A stretch of DNA of 64,000 bases from Tamlana sp. 2_MG-2023. GTDB taxonomy: Bacteria; Bacteroidota; Bacteroidia; Flavobacteriales; Flavobacteriaceae. Each line of letters begins with the position of its first letter. Within the stretch, counting starts at the first letter, position 1. The position numbers and the translations under genes were made by a program. Under the pieces are notes generated by a model that saw only the letters and a program-made list of their open reading frames with translations, did not search any database and was not told the origin of the DNA. The stretch is from assembly GCF_030548465.1 (NCBI RefSeq), contig NZ_JAUOSF010000008.1:124001-188000 (forward strand), read 5' to 3'. Positions 55,119 to 63,939 of this stretch are shown one piece after another.

Positions 55119-57137
55119 TTATTTTAAATTCCAAACCACTTCATCAACTAACTTTTTACCAGTTGATATTTTAATGGTGTTTTTCCCTGGATTCAGTTTG
55201 ATGTTTTCGAAAGTCAACACGCCAATATCAGAAGTCAGTTTTTGTGTTGCTAACATTTCACCATTAACAAACAGCGTTACTTTTGATTGATTGGTATATA
55301 CTTTTACTTGAACGGTTTCTTCTGTTCTTTCTGTATCTCTTCTTTCTGCGATGTATAAAACAGCTTCTTCAGACCAATTGGCTTTATAGAAATAGAAAGC
55401 ATCTTTTTTAGTTTCTCTGTCAAAAGTCACCAAACCTTTATGGTTTAGATTTCTAATGCCTCCTCTGTTCCATCCTGCAACAGAAAAATCAAACATATTC
55501 CAAATGTATGAACTGAACACAAACGGACGGTCTTGAATGATTTTCCAAGATATTTCATGATAGGTATTCTGCTCTTGCTCTGGGAAAAAGTTCCCTATCG
55601 GTTTTTCTAATTTGGAAATATCGTGCTGAAAAATATTTCCTCCAACACCATACTCACTAATGCCCACCGGGCGATTCGGGAATTTTTGATGGTATTGATC
55701 CAACCAGCTTCCCATGTCTTTATATTCGCCATAATACCAACCGTAGTATTTATTCCACGCCTGTAAATCAGAAAGGTTCCCCATATTCGATTCGTCTCCG
55801 CGATCACTAGCTGAAACTGTTTTTCTTGTTAGGTCTAACTCATGTGCCAAAGCATTCAAGTCTTTGGTTAATAGTACACAAGGCTCGTCTGGACTTTCAT
55901 ACGCACGTACTTCATTCCACAAACCCCAGCACACAGTTGATGGATGATTATAGTTTTGTAAGATTAATTCTGTCAATTGTTGTTTTGCATTTTTTTGTTC
56001 ACGCCCACTATAATCGTGTACAAAAGGGATTTCTGCCCAAACCAACAATCCGGTTTGGTCGGCTAAATCATAAGCGTAATCTGAATGTTGATAGTGAGAC
56101 ATTCTTAAAGCTGTCGCTCCAATCTCATCTATCAATTCAAAATCTTTCTCATGCTGTTCTTTCGTCAATACAGGTCCAGATTGCTCCCATTCTTGGTGCA
56201 TCGCCACCCCATAAGAACGATAAGGTTTACCATTTAAAACAAACCCTGTATCTGGATTAACATCAAAAGTTCTTATCCCGAAAGTTTGAACTACTTTATC
56301 TGTTCCCATATCAGATTTTAGCGTTACTTCTAAGTTATATAAATGAGCTTTATTTTTTCCATTCCATAATATAGGCTTAGCAATTTCTAACACTTCTTCG
56401 ATTTCATTTGTAGGACGAACTTCTGCATTCTGAGTTAATACGACTTTCCCCGTAGCATCTTTTACAACATAGTTTAACGATAATGGCTCTTCATTTGACT
56501 CTTCAAAATTCACCATTGTCTTTACATGAATTTTTGCTGATTTATCTAATTCTTGAAGCGTTACAAAAACACCTGATGTTGCGTGATGTGTTGGACTGAT
56601 GTTAATTTTAGGTGCTGTAAACACACTTACATTTCTATAAACTCCTCCGTAGTGATTAAACAGTACGTCATTCACAGGAATACGCTTATAATTAGGAGCG
56701 TTAGACACTTTTACAGCTAATAGGTTTTTTCCCGTTTTGGTAAGGGCATCCGTAACATCAAAACAAAAAGCAGAATACCCCCCAATATGTTCATCAACAT
56801 ATTTTCCGTTTACATAGACCTTTGCTTCTTGCCCAACGCCTTCAAATCGAATATAAACTCGTTCGTTATCATTAGATTCAACTTTGAAGTTTGAGCGATA
56901 CCATGCTTCTCCTTTATAGTAACCTACTTCTTCAATGGCATCCATAGAATACGTATGCGGCACGGTTACTTTTTCCCAATCAGCATTATCAAACACTAAG
57001 GCCTGTGCGTTGTAAATCACTCCTTTTTTGAAAGTCCAATCTGTAACTTTAAATTGATTTCTTTCACTTAAAAAAGACACCTGTGCCGATAGGCTGAATC
57101 CACAAATCAGCATGATTAATTGCAATGTATTTTTCAT
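55119..57137 (-). CDS. GH2 beta-galactosidase-like enzyme, exported (GH117 operon)
   Basis: This 672-residue protein is a short GH2 with a signal peptide (cleavage near SLSAQ, residue 19), jelly roll, immunoglobulin-like domain and catalytic barrel. The acid/base is Glu409 in WGLWNEV and the nucleophile is Glu495 in VGISEYGVGG. It lacks the extra C-terminal domains of the other two GH2 enzymes except for one short beta domain. As first gene of the GH2-GH117 operon, it most likely removes beta-D-galactose exposed by GH117, alternating with it. Its promoter lies in the 350-bp divergent region shared with the P450 gene. Confidence 0.9.
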   Translation of the reverse strand: MKNTLQLIMLICGFSLSAQVSFLSERNQFKVTDWTFKKGVIYNAQALVFDNADWEKVTVPHTYSMDAIEEVGYYKGEAWYRSNFKVESNDNERVYIRFEGVGQEAKVYVNGKYVDEHIGGYSAFCFDVTDALTKTGKNLLAVKVSNAPNYKRIPVNDVLFNHYGGVYRNVSVFTAPKINISPTHHATSGVFVTLQELDKSAKIHVKTMVNFEESNEEPLSLNYVVKDATGKVVLTQNAEVRPTNEIEEVLEIAKPILWNGKNKAHLYNLEVTLKSDMGTDKVVQTFGIRTFDVNPDTGFVLNGKPYRSYGVAMHQEWEQSGPVLTKEQHEKDFELIDEIGATALRMSHYQHSDYAYDLADQTGLLVWAEIPFVHDYSGREQKNAKQQLTELILQNYNHPSTVCWGLWNEVRAYESPDEPCVLLTKDLNALAHELDLTRKTVSASDRGDESNMGNLSDLQAWNKYYGWYYGEYKDMGSWLDQYHQKFPNRPVGISEYGVGGNIFQHDISKLEKPIGNFFPEQEQNTYHEISWKIIQDRPFVFSSYIWNMFDFSVAGWNRGGIRNLNHKGLVTFDRETKKDAFYFYKANWSEEAVLYIAERRDTERTEETVQVKVYTNQSKVTLFVNGEMLATQKLTSDIGVLTFENIKLNPGKNTIKISTGKKLVDEVVWNLK

Positions 57138-57487
57138 TTTATTGATTTAAATTTCTTTTTAAAGCATATTATATTCCTCTAATTTCTGTCAAAATTTAAC
57201 TTAGGCACCCTATACCCTCAAATATATTTTTTCAAGCTCTAAGTACCTACCATAAATGTTGAATTGACTAACACAAAAGAAAAGCTACACAGAGTTTAGT
57301 CATTATTAGATTGCACATTAACTGAACAAACCCTCCGAAAATATGTTTTATTGTCAACAAACACACTATCAGTAGTAAGCAAAGTCAAAATAGATTACTT
57401 TTTTGCTAAATACGGTTACTTAAGCATCAATTATAATATCCAATTTTGCCCATACCAACAAACACTTTTATTTGAAATTGATAGACC
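57138..57487. promoter_or_regulatory. Divergent promoter region of the GH2-GH117 and P450 operons
   Basis: The 350 bp between the leftward GH2 gene and the rightward P450 gene hold the two-block element at 57338-57392. No coding sequence is supported; short open frames here overlap the P450 start on other frames. A -7-like caattttg at 57441-57448 could belong to the rightward P450 promoter, but its -33 partner is poor. Confidence 0.5.
57338..57392 (-). promoter_or_regulatory. Two-block element between GH2 and P450 genes (shared with 53490-53545)
   Basis: aaaatatgttttattg (57338-57353) and aaagtcaaaata (57381-57392) are identical to the blocks upstream of the AraC gene, with only a 1-bp difference in spacing, while the sequence between is poorly conserved. 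Identical blocks with diverged spacers point to a protein-binding or promoter element. The AraC product is the natural candidate to bind it. Confidence 0.6.
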
Positions 57488-58648
57488 ATGGAAAAAAGCA
57501 AATTCGAAGATCCGTTTAAAGAAGCGCGTCAAGACAAAGGTTTTGGTGAAATGAACGACCAAAACGACCCTGTAAAAATGATACTCGGGCATAAAGATGT
57601 TCGTAAATGTGCGCACAACTGGAAAACCTTTCAATCGGGAGGCGAAGAAGTTGGGAGAATCGTAGTACCTTCTGAAGTACATATTCGAGATACACGTCAA
57701 ATTCCTTTTGAAGTCGATCCACCGCAACATAAAAGTTACCGCGATTTAATCGACCCTTGGTTTAAACGTCCCTTAGAAGCCGATTATCAAACCAAACTAA
57801 CCGAAATCATTGAAAAGGTAGTAGAAGACGCTTTAGCAGAAGATAACGTTGAAGTTGTAGAGGAATTTGCCTTAAAACTACAATCTAGAGCTTTAACTTT
57901 ACTATTAAATATTCCGTTTGAAGCTTCCGAATTATGGATTTCCTGGGGAACCCATGTTTTCCGTAGTGAAGACACCGCATTGGATAGCGACAAAGCCAAT
58001 ATTTTATACGATTATATAGACGCCCAAATTGACAAAACCATAGCCAATCCGGACGACAGTTTATACGCTTTATTATTAAATGCTGAAATTGACGGTAGAA
58101 AACTGAGTAAAGAAGAAGTAAAAGGTGTGGTGATTTTAACGTTTGCTGGTGGACGTGATACCGTTATTAATGCGGTGACCAATTCGATTGCTTATTTTGC
58201 TGAGCATCCAAAATCTTTAGAACGTTTACGCGAACAACCTGAAATACTAAATACCGCGATTGAAGAATTAATACGTTACTTTTCGCCATTAACCCAAATG
58301 GGACGAGTAGTTACCGAAGACACTCAAGTTTGTGAGCATGCTATAAAAGCACAAAGCAGAATTTCTATGTGCTGGGCTTCAGCCAATAGAGACGAACGCG
58401 TTTTTGAAAATGCCAACGAAGTAGTTTTAGACCGAAAAGTTAACCCACATGTCGCTTTCGGATTTGGTACGCACAATTGTTTAGGCGCAACCCATGCACG
58501 CCAGATTATGAAAATTCTACTAACCACCCTGAGTAAAAAAGTTGCTTCAATGGAAATTATAGAAGCGAAAGAAAACATAGAAGGTTTAGACCAATTTAAA
58601 CGCAAAGTAGGCTTTGACAGCTTACAGGTACAATTCAACACATTGTAA
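57488..58648 (+). CDS. Cytochrome P450 (probable 6-O-methyl-D-galactose demethylase)
   Basis: This 386-residue soluble bacterial P450 has the I-helix motif AGGRDT (220-225), ExxR in EELIRY (Glu260-Arg263) and the heme-ligand loop FGFGTHNCLG with Cys331. It has no membrane anchor. P450s encoded with ferredoxin and ferredoxin reductase in agar/porphyran loci of Formosa and Zobellia have been shown to oxidatively demethylate 6-O-methyl-D-galactose, giving galactose and formaldehyde. The same neighbours (ferredoxin, reductase, alcohol dehydrogenase, GH2, GH117) are present here, so I infer the same reaction. It is the first gene of the rightward operon and would act in the cytoplasm on the monosaccharide. 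Confidence 0.92.
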   Translation: MEKSKFEDPFKEARQDKGFGEMNDQNDPVKMILGHKDVRKCAHNWKTFQSGGEEVGRIVVPSEVHIRDTRQIPFEVDPPQHKSYRDLIDPWFKRPLEADYQTKLTEIIEKVVEDALAEDNVEVVEEFALKLQSRALTLLLNIPFEASELWISWGTHVFRSEDTALDSDKANILYDYIDAQIDKTIANPDDSLYALLLNAEIDGRKLSKEEVKGVVILTFAGGRDTVINAVTNSIAYFAEHPKSLERLREQPEILNTAIEELIRYFSPLTQMGRVVTEDTQVCEHAIKAQSRISMCWASANRDERVFENANEVVLDRKVNPHVAFGFGTHNCLGATHARQIMKILLTTLSKKVASMEIIEAKENIEGLDQFKRKVGFDSLQVQFNTL

Positions 58649-58678
58649 GTCTCAACCCAATATTTTAAATTAAATTCA

Positions 58679-58987
58679 ATGAAAACAATAACCTTTATAA
58701 CAAGTGATAACGAAAAAATAATAACTGAAGCGAATTCTGGCAGTGTCATGGAATTGGCCGTAAAAAACAAAGTCAAAGGCATCGATGGCGACTGCGGAGG
58801 CGTTTGCTCTTGCGCGACTTGCCATGTACATGTAGAACCATCCTTTTGGAATGCGGTAGGCGCACCTGATGAACTGGAAAACGATATGCTAGAGTTTGAT
58901 GATAATGTCAGTGATTTTAGCCGTTTATCATGCCAATTACAAGTAAGCGAAGTCCCAGATGGCTTAATTTTAAAAGTAGCCAAATAA
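58679..58987 (+). CDS. 2Fe-2S ferredoxin of the P450 system
   Basis: This 102-residue protein is an adrenodoxin/putidaredoxin-type ferredoxin. Cluster ligands are Cys39, Cys45, Cys48 and Cys85 (CGGVCSCATCH, then RLSCQLQV), with an extra Cys43 inside the loop. It transfers electrons from the reductase to the P450. The gene lies 30 bp after the P450 gene and 1 bp before the reductase gene, so the three form a self-contained class I P450 system. Confidence 0.93.
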   Translation: MKTITFITSDNEKIITEANSGSVMELAVKNKVKGIDGDCGGVCSCATCHVHVEPSFWNAVGAPDELENDMLEFDDNVSDFSRLSCQLQVSEVPDGLILKVAK

Positions 58988-58988
58988 A

Positions 58989-60242
58989 ATGACTGCAAGA
59001 AGCAACAAAAAAACCTGTGTAATTATTGGTGCCAGTCATGCTGGAATTAACTGTGCTTTTGCCTTACGGAAATATGGCTGGGAGGGTGACATTATTTTAT
59101 TCGATGGCGATCCGGAATTTCCGTACCACCGGCCGCCCCTATCAAAAGCCTATTTAACTAGCGATCCCAATACGCCGCAAAGTTTATTATTTCCGAAGGA
59201 AAATTACACCGATGATCAAATCACTTTAAAATTAGGAATCCGCGTAAGCAGCATCAATCGAGAAGAACAAAACCTAACTTTGGAAGATGGCAGCACACAA
59301 GCTTACGACAAACTGGTGATTGCAACAGGAGCACGCCCCTTTATTCCTCCAATTAAAGGCATCGAAACAGCAAAAAACTGTTTCGCTATGCGTACTGCTT
59401 TGGATGCGGTAAATATTCGAAAAGCCTTTAATCAATCTACAAAAAAACGTGTAGTGGTTATTGGTGGTGGCTATATAGGATTAGAAACTGCAGCATCTTT
59501 AAAAAAGTTAGGTGCACAAGTAACGGTTATCGAAAGAGAAAATCGTGTTTTAGCCCGTGTAACCACTCCTGAAATGTCTGCTTTTTTCACCAAATTGCAT
59601 CAAAATAATGGCGTAGAAATTCTAACTTCAAAAACTGTAGTTGCTGTAGAAAACAAAGGCGATTACAACCTAGTAACCTGTGATGACTATACGACTTTAG
59701 AAGCAGATATCCTCGTGATTGGCGTTGGCATTATAGTCAACACTGAGTTGGCTCAGGAAGCTGGCATAACCATAGAAAATGGCATACAAGTCGATGCCAC
59801 CACACGAACCAACGACCCGAATATTTATGCGATTGGCGATTGTACTTTTCACTACAATCCGCATTACAAAACACACGTTCGTTTAGAATCGGTGCAAAAT
59901 GCCGTCGATCAAGCCAAAACAGCAGCTCAAGCCATTTGTGGCGATATCAGTATTATATATGACAGCATTCCTTGGTTTTGGTCCGATCAATTCGATGTCA
60001 AACTACAAATGGTAGGACTTAACACAGGGTTTACAGATATAATTATCCGCCAAGAAGCTACCGAAAACAGCTTTTCCGCTTGGTATTTTAAAGACGACAC
60101 CTTACTAGCTGTAGATGCTGTGAATTATGCGAAAGCCTATATGTTAGGGACTCGCTTTATAAAATCGGGACAAGCGCTTGATAAAGCTAAAATTGCCGAT
60201 GCTAGCATTCCGTTTAAACCAAACAATTTTCTAAAAAACTAA
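58989..60242 (+). CDS. NAD(P)H-dependent ferredoxin reductase (FAD) of the P450 system
   Basis: This 417-residue flavoprotein has an N-terminal FAD-binding motif (VIIGASHAGINCAFAL), a second nucleotide-binding motif for NAD(P)H at VVIGGGYIGLETAASL, and the C-terminal FAD motif NIYAIGDCTFH. It ends with the C-terminal domain of putidaredoxin-reductase-like enzymes (PWFWSDQFDVKLQMVGL). It reduces the ferredoxin encoded 1 bp upstream. The segment after the second Rossmann motif ends in an acidic TVIERE, which favours NADH, but this is not proof. Confidence 0.93.
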   Translation: MTARSNKKTCVIIGASHAGINCAFALRKYGWEGDIILFDGDPEFPYHRPPLSKAYLTSDPNTPQSLLFPKENYTDDQITLKLGIRVSSINREEQNLTLEDGSTQAYDKLVIATGARPFIPPIKGIETAKNCFAMRTALDAVNIRKAFNQSTKKRVVVIGGGYIGLETAASLKKLGAQVTVIERENRVLARVTTPEMSAFFTKLHQNNGVEILTSKTVVAVENKGDYNLVTCDDYTTLEADILVIGVGIIVNTELAQEAGITIENGIQVDATTRTNDPNIYAIGDCTFHYNPHYKTHVRLESVQNAVDQAKTAAQAICGDISIIYDSIPWFWSDQFDVKLQMVGLNTGFTDIIIRQEATENSFSAWYFKDDTLLAVDAVNYAKAYMLGTRFIKSGQALDKAKIADASIPFKPNNFLKN

Positions 60243-60261
60243 TTCAAACGAAACAAACCTT

Positions 60262-61377
60262 ATGTCCATACTTTCAAAAAGTGCCATTGCTACGGGCGAT
60301 GGTAAATTCATTATAGATACCGTAAAAGTTGCCGAACCACAAGCCGACGAAATTGTAGTAAAAATCAAAGCTGCAGGTTTATGCCATACCGATCACGATT
60401 CTTTAACCTGGGGAAAACCCATTGTTTTAGGTCATGAAGGTGCCGGAATTGTAGAACAAGTGGGAAGTACTGTTAGCGATTTCAAACCTGGCGACCGAGT
60501 GATTTTAAACTGGGCAACGCCTTGTATGAAGTGTTTTCAATGCCAGGAAGGGAATCAGCATATTTGCGAAAACAATTCTCCGGTAACAGCTGGCGGAAAC
60601 GGTTACACACCCGGTCACGCGCATTTAGAAGGCACACTTTGGAACGATGCGCCTATTGAACGTTCTTTCAACATCGGCACGATTGCAGAATACGCTTTGG
60701 TAAAAGCTTCCGCTTGTGTGAAAATGGACAGCGACATGCCTTTTCCTTCGGCGAGTATTATTAGTTGTGGGGTGATGACGGGTTATGGTTCTGTGGTAAA
60801 TTCAGCTAAATTACAAGCAGGGAGTTCGGCGGTAATTTTAGGTACCGGAGGTGTTGGATTGAATGTCATTCAAGGCGCAAAAATATCGGGAGCAGCTAAA
60901 ATAATTGCTATCGACATCAACCAAGAACGCTTAGAAATGGCAAAACAATTTGGTGCAACCGATACCATTTTAGCCGATAAAAACGATGTAGGTCTTCAAC
61001 AAGCTGCCGAAACCGTCAAATCCTTAACCAACGGACGAGGAGCCGATTATGCTTTTGAGTGTACCGCCGTTCCAGCACTTGGTGCCGCTCCCCTAGCCAT
61101 GATACGAAATGCAGGAACCGCTGTGCAAGTAAGTGGTATTGAAGAAGAAATTACCATAGACATGAATTTGTTTGAATGGGATAAAATATACATCAATCCG
61201 CTTTACGGAAAATGTCGTCCGCAAATCGATTTTCCTAAATTGGTTTCTCTTTACGACAAAGGCGACTTGATGCTGGACGAAATGATTACGAGAACTTATC
61301 CTTTAGAAAATTTACAACAAGCCTTCGATGATATGCTTGCTGGAAAAAATGCTAAAGGTGTTATTGTTTTTGATTAA
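60262..61377 (+). CDS. Zinc-dependent alcohol dehydrogenase (MDR family) of the P450 operon
   Basis: This 371-residue medium-chain dehydrogenase has catalytic zinc ligands Cys41, His58 and Cys169 (AGLCHTDH, VLGHEGAG, ISCGVMTG), structural zinc ligands Cys88, Cys91, Cys94 and Cys102 (CMKCFQCQEGNQHIC), and a Rossmann motif GTGGVGLNVIQG near residue 190. It resembles class III-type or aryl/allyl alcohol dehydrogenases. Its place 19 bp after the P450 reductase gene suggests that it handles formaldehyde released by demethylation, or an aldehyde or alcohol derived from the methyl sugar; the actual substrate is not readable from sequence. Confidence 0.88.
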   Translation: MSILSKSAIATGDGKFIIDTVKVAEPQADEIVVKIKAAGLCHTDHDSLTWGKPIVLGHEGAGIVEQVGSTVSDFKPGDRVILNWATPCMKCFQCQEGNQHICENNSPVTAGGNGYTPGHAHLEGTLWNDAPIERSFNIGTIAEYALVKASACVKMDSDMPFPSASIISCGVMTGYGSVVNSAKLQAGSSAVILGTGGVGLNVIQGAKISGAAKIIAIDINQERLEMAKQFGATDTILADKNDVGLQQAAETVKSLTNGRGADYAFECTAVPALGAAPLAMIRNAGTAVQVSGIEEEITIDMNLFEWDKIYINPLYGKCRPQIDFPKLVSLYDKGDLMLDEMITRTYPLENLQQAFDDMLAGKNAKGVIVFD

Positions 61378-61425
61378 ACAATACTTATAAATCCATTAAA
61401 TATACAAACAACTAAACCCATTGGT

Positions 61426-63933
61426 ATGAGAACCACCTTAAGCCTAATTTGCTTTGTTATAACACTAGTCGTTACAAAAATACAAGCACAATCCCGCACT
61501 GTTGAATTACTAACAAATTGGAAATTTTCAAAATACGATGCAGGAGCTGCTTTTCAGGAAGATTTTGATGATTCCGACTGGCATGAAGTGAGCATCCCGC
61601 ACGATTGGGCGGTAGAAGGTGATTTTGACTTTGCTAACGACGTGCAACTCACTATGGTGGTACAAGATGGCGAAACCAAACCCAATTACCGAACAGGACG
61701 AAGTGGTGCTTTGCCTTACGTTGGCGTAGGTTGGTACCGCACGAATTACCAAGTTTCACCATCAGATTTATCCCAAAAAGTACAACTACTATTCGATGGT
61801 GCTATGAGCAGTTCCAAAGTTTATATTAATGGGGAATATGTTGGCGAGCGTCCGTTTGGTTATATTTCCTTTTATTTTGATATCAGCAAATTCTTAAAAG
61901 CTGGAAAAAATACGATTGCGGTACGTTTAGAAAATTACAATACGCAATCCCGTTGGTATCCTGGCGCAGGATTGTACCGAAAAGTATCTGTTATAAAAAC
62001 CCAAAAAACCCACGTAAAAACCTGGGGAACTTTTGTAACCACACCAAAAATAAGCAAAAAAAATGCTAGCGTTCAGGTGAAGCTAGAACTCCTTGGCGAA
62101 GGCCATTTTACGATTAAAAACGATATTATAGATCCAAATGGAAAACTAGTTGCCACCAAAACGACGAATACTAATATTTCTTCTGAAAAAACACTTAGTG
62201 AAACCTTTGAAGTTTCTAAACCCCAATTATGGGACCTAGAATCTCCAAATTTATACACTTTAAAAACCTCCATTTTAGAAGGCGATAACATCATCGATAC
62301 TTATGAAACGCGTTTCGGAATTCGCTCCATACGATTTGAAGTAGATGGTTTTTATTTAAATGATAAGCAAATTCGTTTTCAAGGCGTAAACATGCACCAC
62401 GATTTAGGACCTTCGGGAGCCGCTTTTCATAGGGAATTATTTGTAAGACAGATGAAAAAAATGAAAGCCATGGGTGTAAATGCTATCCGGTTTTCTCACA
62501 ATCCGCCAGCCCCAGAAGCTTTGGATGTATGCGACGAAATGGGGCTTTTAGCCATAGATGAAGCGTTCGACGAATGGCAAATAGGAAAGGTTACTAATGG
62601 TTATTCTAAAGATTTTGATACATGGTCTAAAACCGATCTTACCGATATGATTTTAAGGGATCGCAACCACCCGAGTATTATTATGTGGAGTATTGGAAAC
62701 GAAATACTAGAACAATACCAACGTGACCCAAATAAGATCACGAAATACTTAAACGATATTGTAAAAACTTTAGACACCACACGTGCGACAACGGCTGGTT
62801 TTAATTCAGCAAATAATGCTTTGGTAAGCGGTATGGCTTCTACTGTAGATGTTGCTGGTTTTAACTACAAACCCGGTGTTTATGCTGCTATTCGTAAAAA
62901 ATATCCGAATTTAAAATTCTACGCAAGCGAAACTGGTGGTACCGTAAGTGTGAGGAACAGCTACAAATTCCCTGTGGTTTACGATACTTTGCATAACAAA
63001 CGAGGTGCGTCGTTAAACACCTTTGTTTTTCCAGACGGGCTTCCTGGAAATTACGAATCCACTCAGGTACCTTGGGGCTATCCTCCTGTTAAAGAGTTTG
63101 CTTCTCAAGAAAAAAACACGTCGGTTTATGGTGAATTTGTTTGGACAGGCTACGATTATTTAGGCGAACCCTCCCCGTACCACCATGCCAAATCTAGAAG
63201 TTCCTATTTTGCTCCTGTAGATTTTGTTGGTCTGGAAAAAGATAAATACTACCTATATCAAACCCAATGGCGTAAAGACAAAGACGTATTGCATTTCTTT
63301 CCGCATTGGACTTGGCCAGAATTGGAGGTAAAATCATTCCCTGTAGTATGTTACACTTCCTATGATAAAGCTGAATTATTTGTAAACGGAAAAAGTTATG
63401 GCATACAAACTAAAAAACCATTAGAATCTTTAAATTTTGAAAACTCCGATATTAAAGTAGAAGCCTCTGGAGGTGGCAACTGGGATTTAACCAAAGCGTA
63501 TGCTATAGTTTGGGACAATGTGGTTTACGAACCGGGCGAAGTAAAAGTCGTTGCCTATAACACAAAAGGTAAAAAGGCAGCCGAAATGACACGGGTAACC
63601 GCAGGCAAACCGCACCATATTAAAATAGAACCTGAAATTGAAAGTATTAATTCTGGTGAAGTTGGCGTTTATGTGGTTTCTATGTTGGATAAAAATGGTA
63701 ATTTATGTCCGCATTTCAACGAAAACATGAACATAGAAGTTACCGGAGCTGCAAAGTTCTACGCTTCCGGAAATGGCGATCCTACCAACATGCAAAACCT
63801 CAGCAAACCACAACGAAAATTCTTTAACGGGCAAGCGGTGATTTATGTAAAATCGACTAACACAGGAAACGTTAGTATCAAAACAACTTCTGGAGATTTT
63901 TCTGCAATCCATAATTCTCTTATCGTAAAATAA
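61426..63933 (+). CDS. GH2 beta-galactosidase-like enzyme, exported (P450 operon)
   Basis: This 835-residue GH2 has a signal peptide ending near KIQAQ (residue 22), the jelly roll, immunoglobulin-like and barrel domains, and additional C-terminal beta domains (about 600-835). The acid/base is Glu426 in WSIGNEILEQ and the nucleophile is Glu502 in FYASETGG. It resembles the GH2 at 15049 in layout more than the short one at 55119. Encoded in the P450 operon, it may release the 6-O-methyl-D-galactose that the P450 then demethylates. It begins 48 bp after the dehydrogenase gene. Confidence 0.9.
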   Translation: MRTTLSLICFVITLVVTKIQAQSRTVELLTNWKFSKYDAGAAFQEDFDDSDWHEVSIPHDWAVEGDFDFANDVQLTMVVQDGETKPNYRTGRSGALPYVGVGWYRTNYQVSPSDLSQKVQLLFDGAMSSSKVYINGEYVGERPFGYISFYFDISKFLKAGKNTIAVRLENYNTQSRWYPGAGLYRKVSVIKTQKTHVKTWGTFVTTPKISKKNASVQVKLELLGEGHFTIKNDIIDPNGKLVATKTTNTNISSEKTLSETFEVSKPQLWDLESPNLYTLKTSILEGDNIIDTYETRFGIRSIRFEVDGFYLNDKQIRFQGVNMHHDLGPSGAAFHRELFVRQMKKMKAMGVNAIRFSHNPPAPEALDVCDEMGLLAIDEAFDEWQIGKVTNGYSKDFDTWSKTDLTDMILRDRNHPSIIMWSIGNEILEQYQRDPNKITKYLNDIVKTLDTTRATTAGFNSANNALVSGMASTVDVAGFNYKPGVYAAIRKKYPNLKFYASETGGTVSVRNSYKFPVVYDTLHNKRGASLNTFVFPDGLPGNYESTQVPWGYPPVKEFASQEKNTSVYGEFVWTGYDYLGEPSPYHHAKSRSSYFAPVDFVGLEKDKYYLYQTQWRKDKDVLHFFPHWTWPELEVKSFPVVCYTSYDKAELFVNGKSYGIQTKKPLESLNFENSDIKVEASGGGNWDLTKAYAIVWDNVVYEPGEVKVVAYNTKGKKAAEMTRVTAGKPHHIKIEPEIESINSGEVGVYVVSMLDKNGNLCPHFNENMNIEVTGAAKFYASGNGDPTNMQNLSKPQRKFFNGQAVIYVKSTNTGNVSIKTTSGDFSAIHNSLIVK

Positions 63934-63939
63934 CCAATT

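Noticed and set aside
58324-58998. 224-codon open frame antisense to the P450 3' end and ferredoxin gene
   Set aside because: It is the complement of two well-supported genes, has no recognisable domain, and is best explained as a shadow of coding bias.
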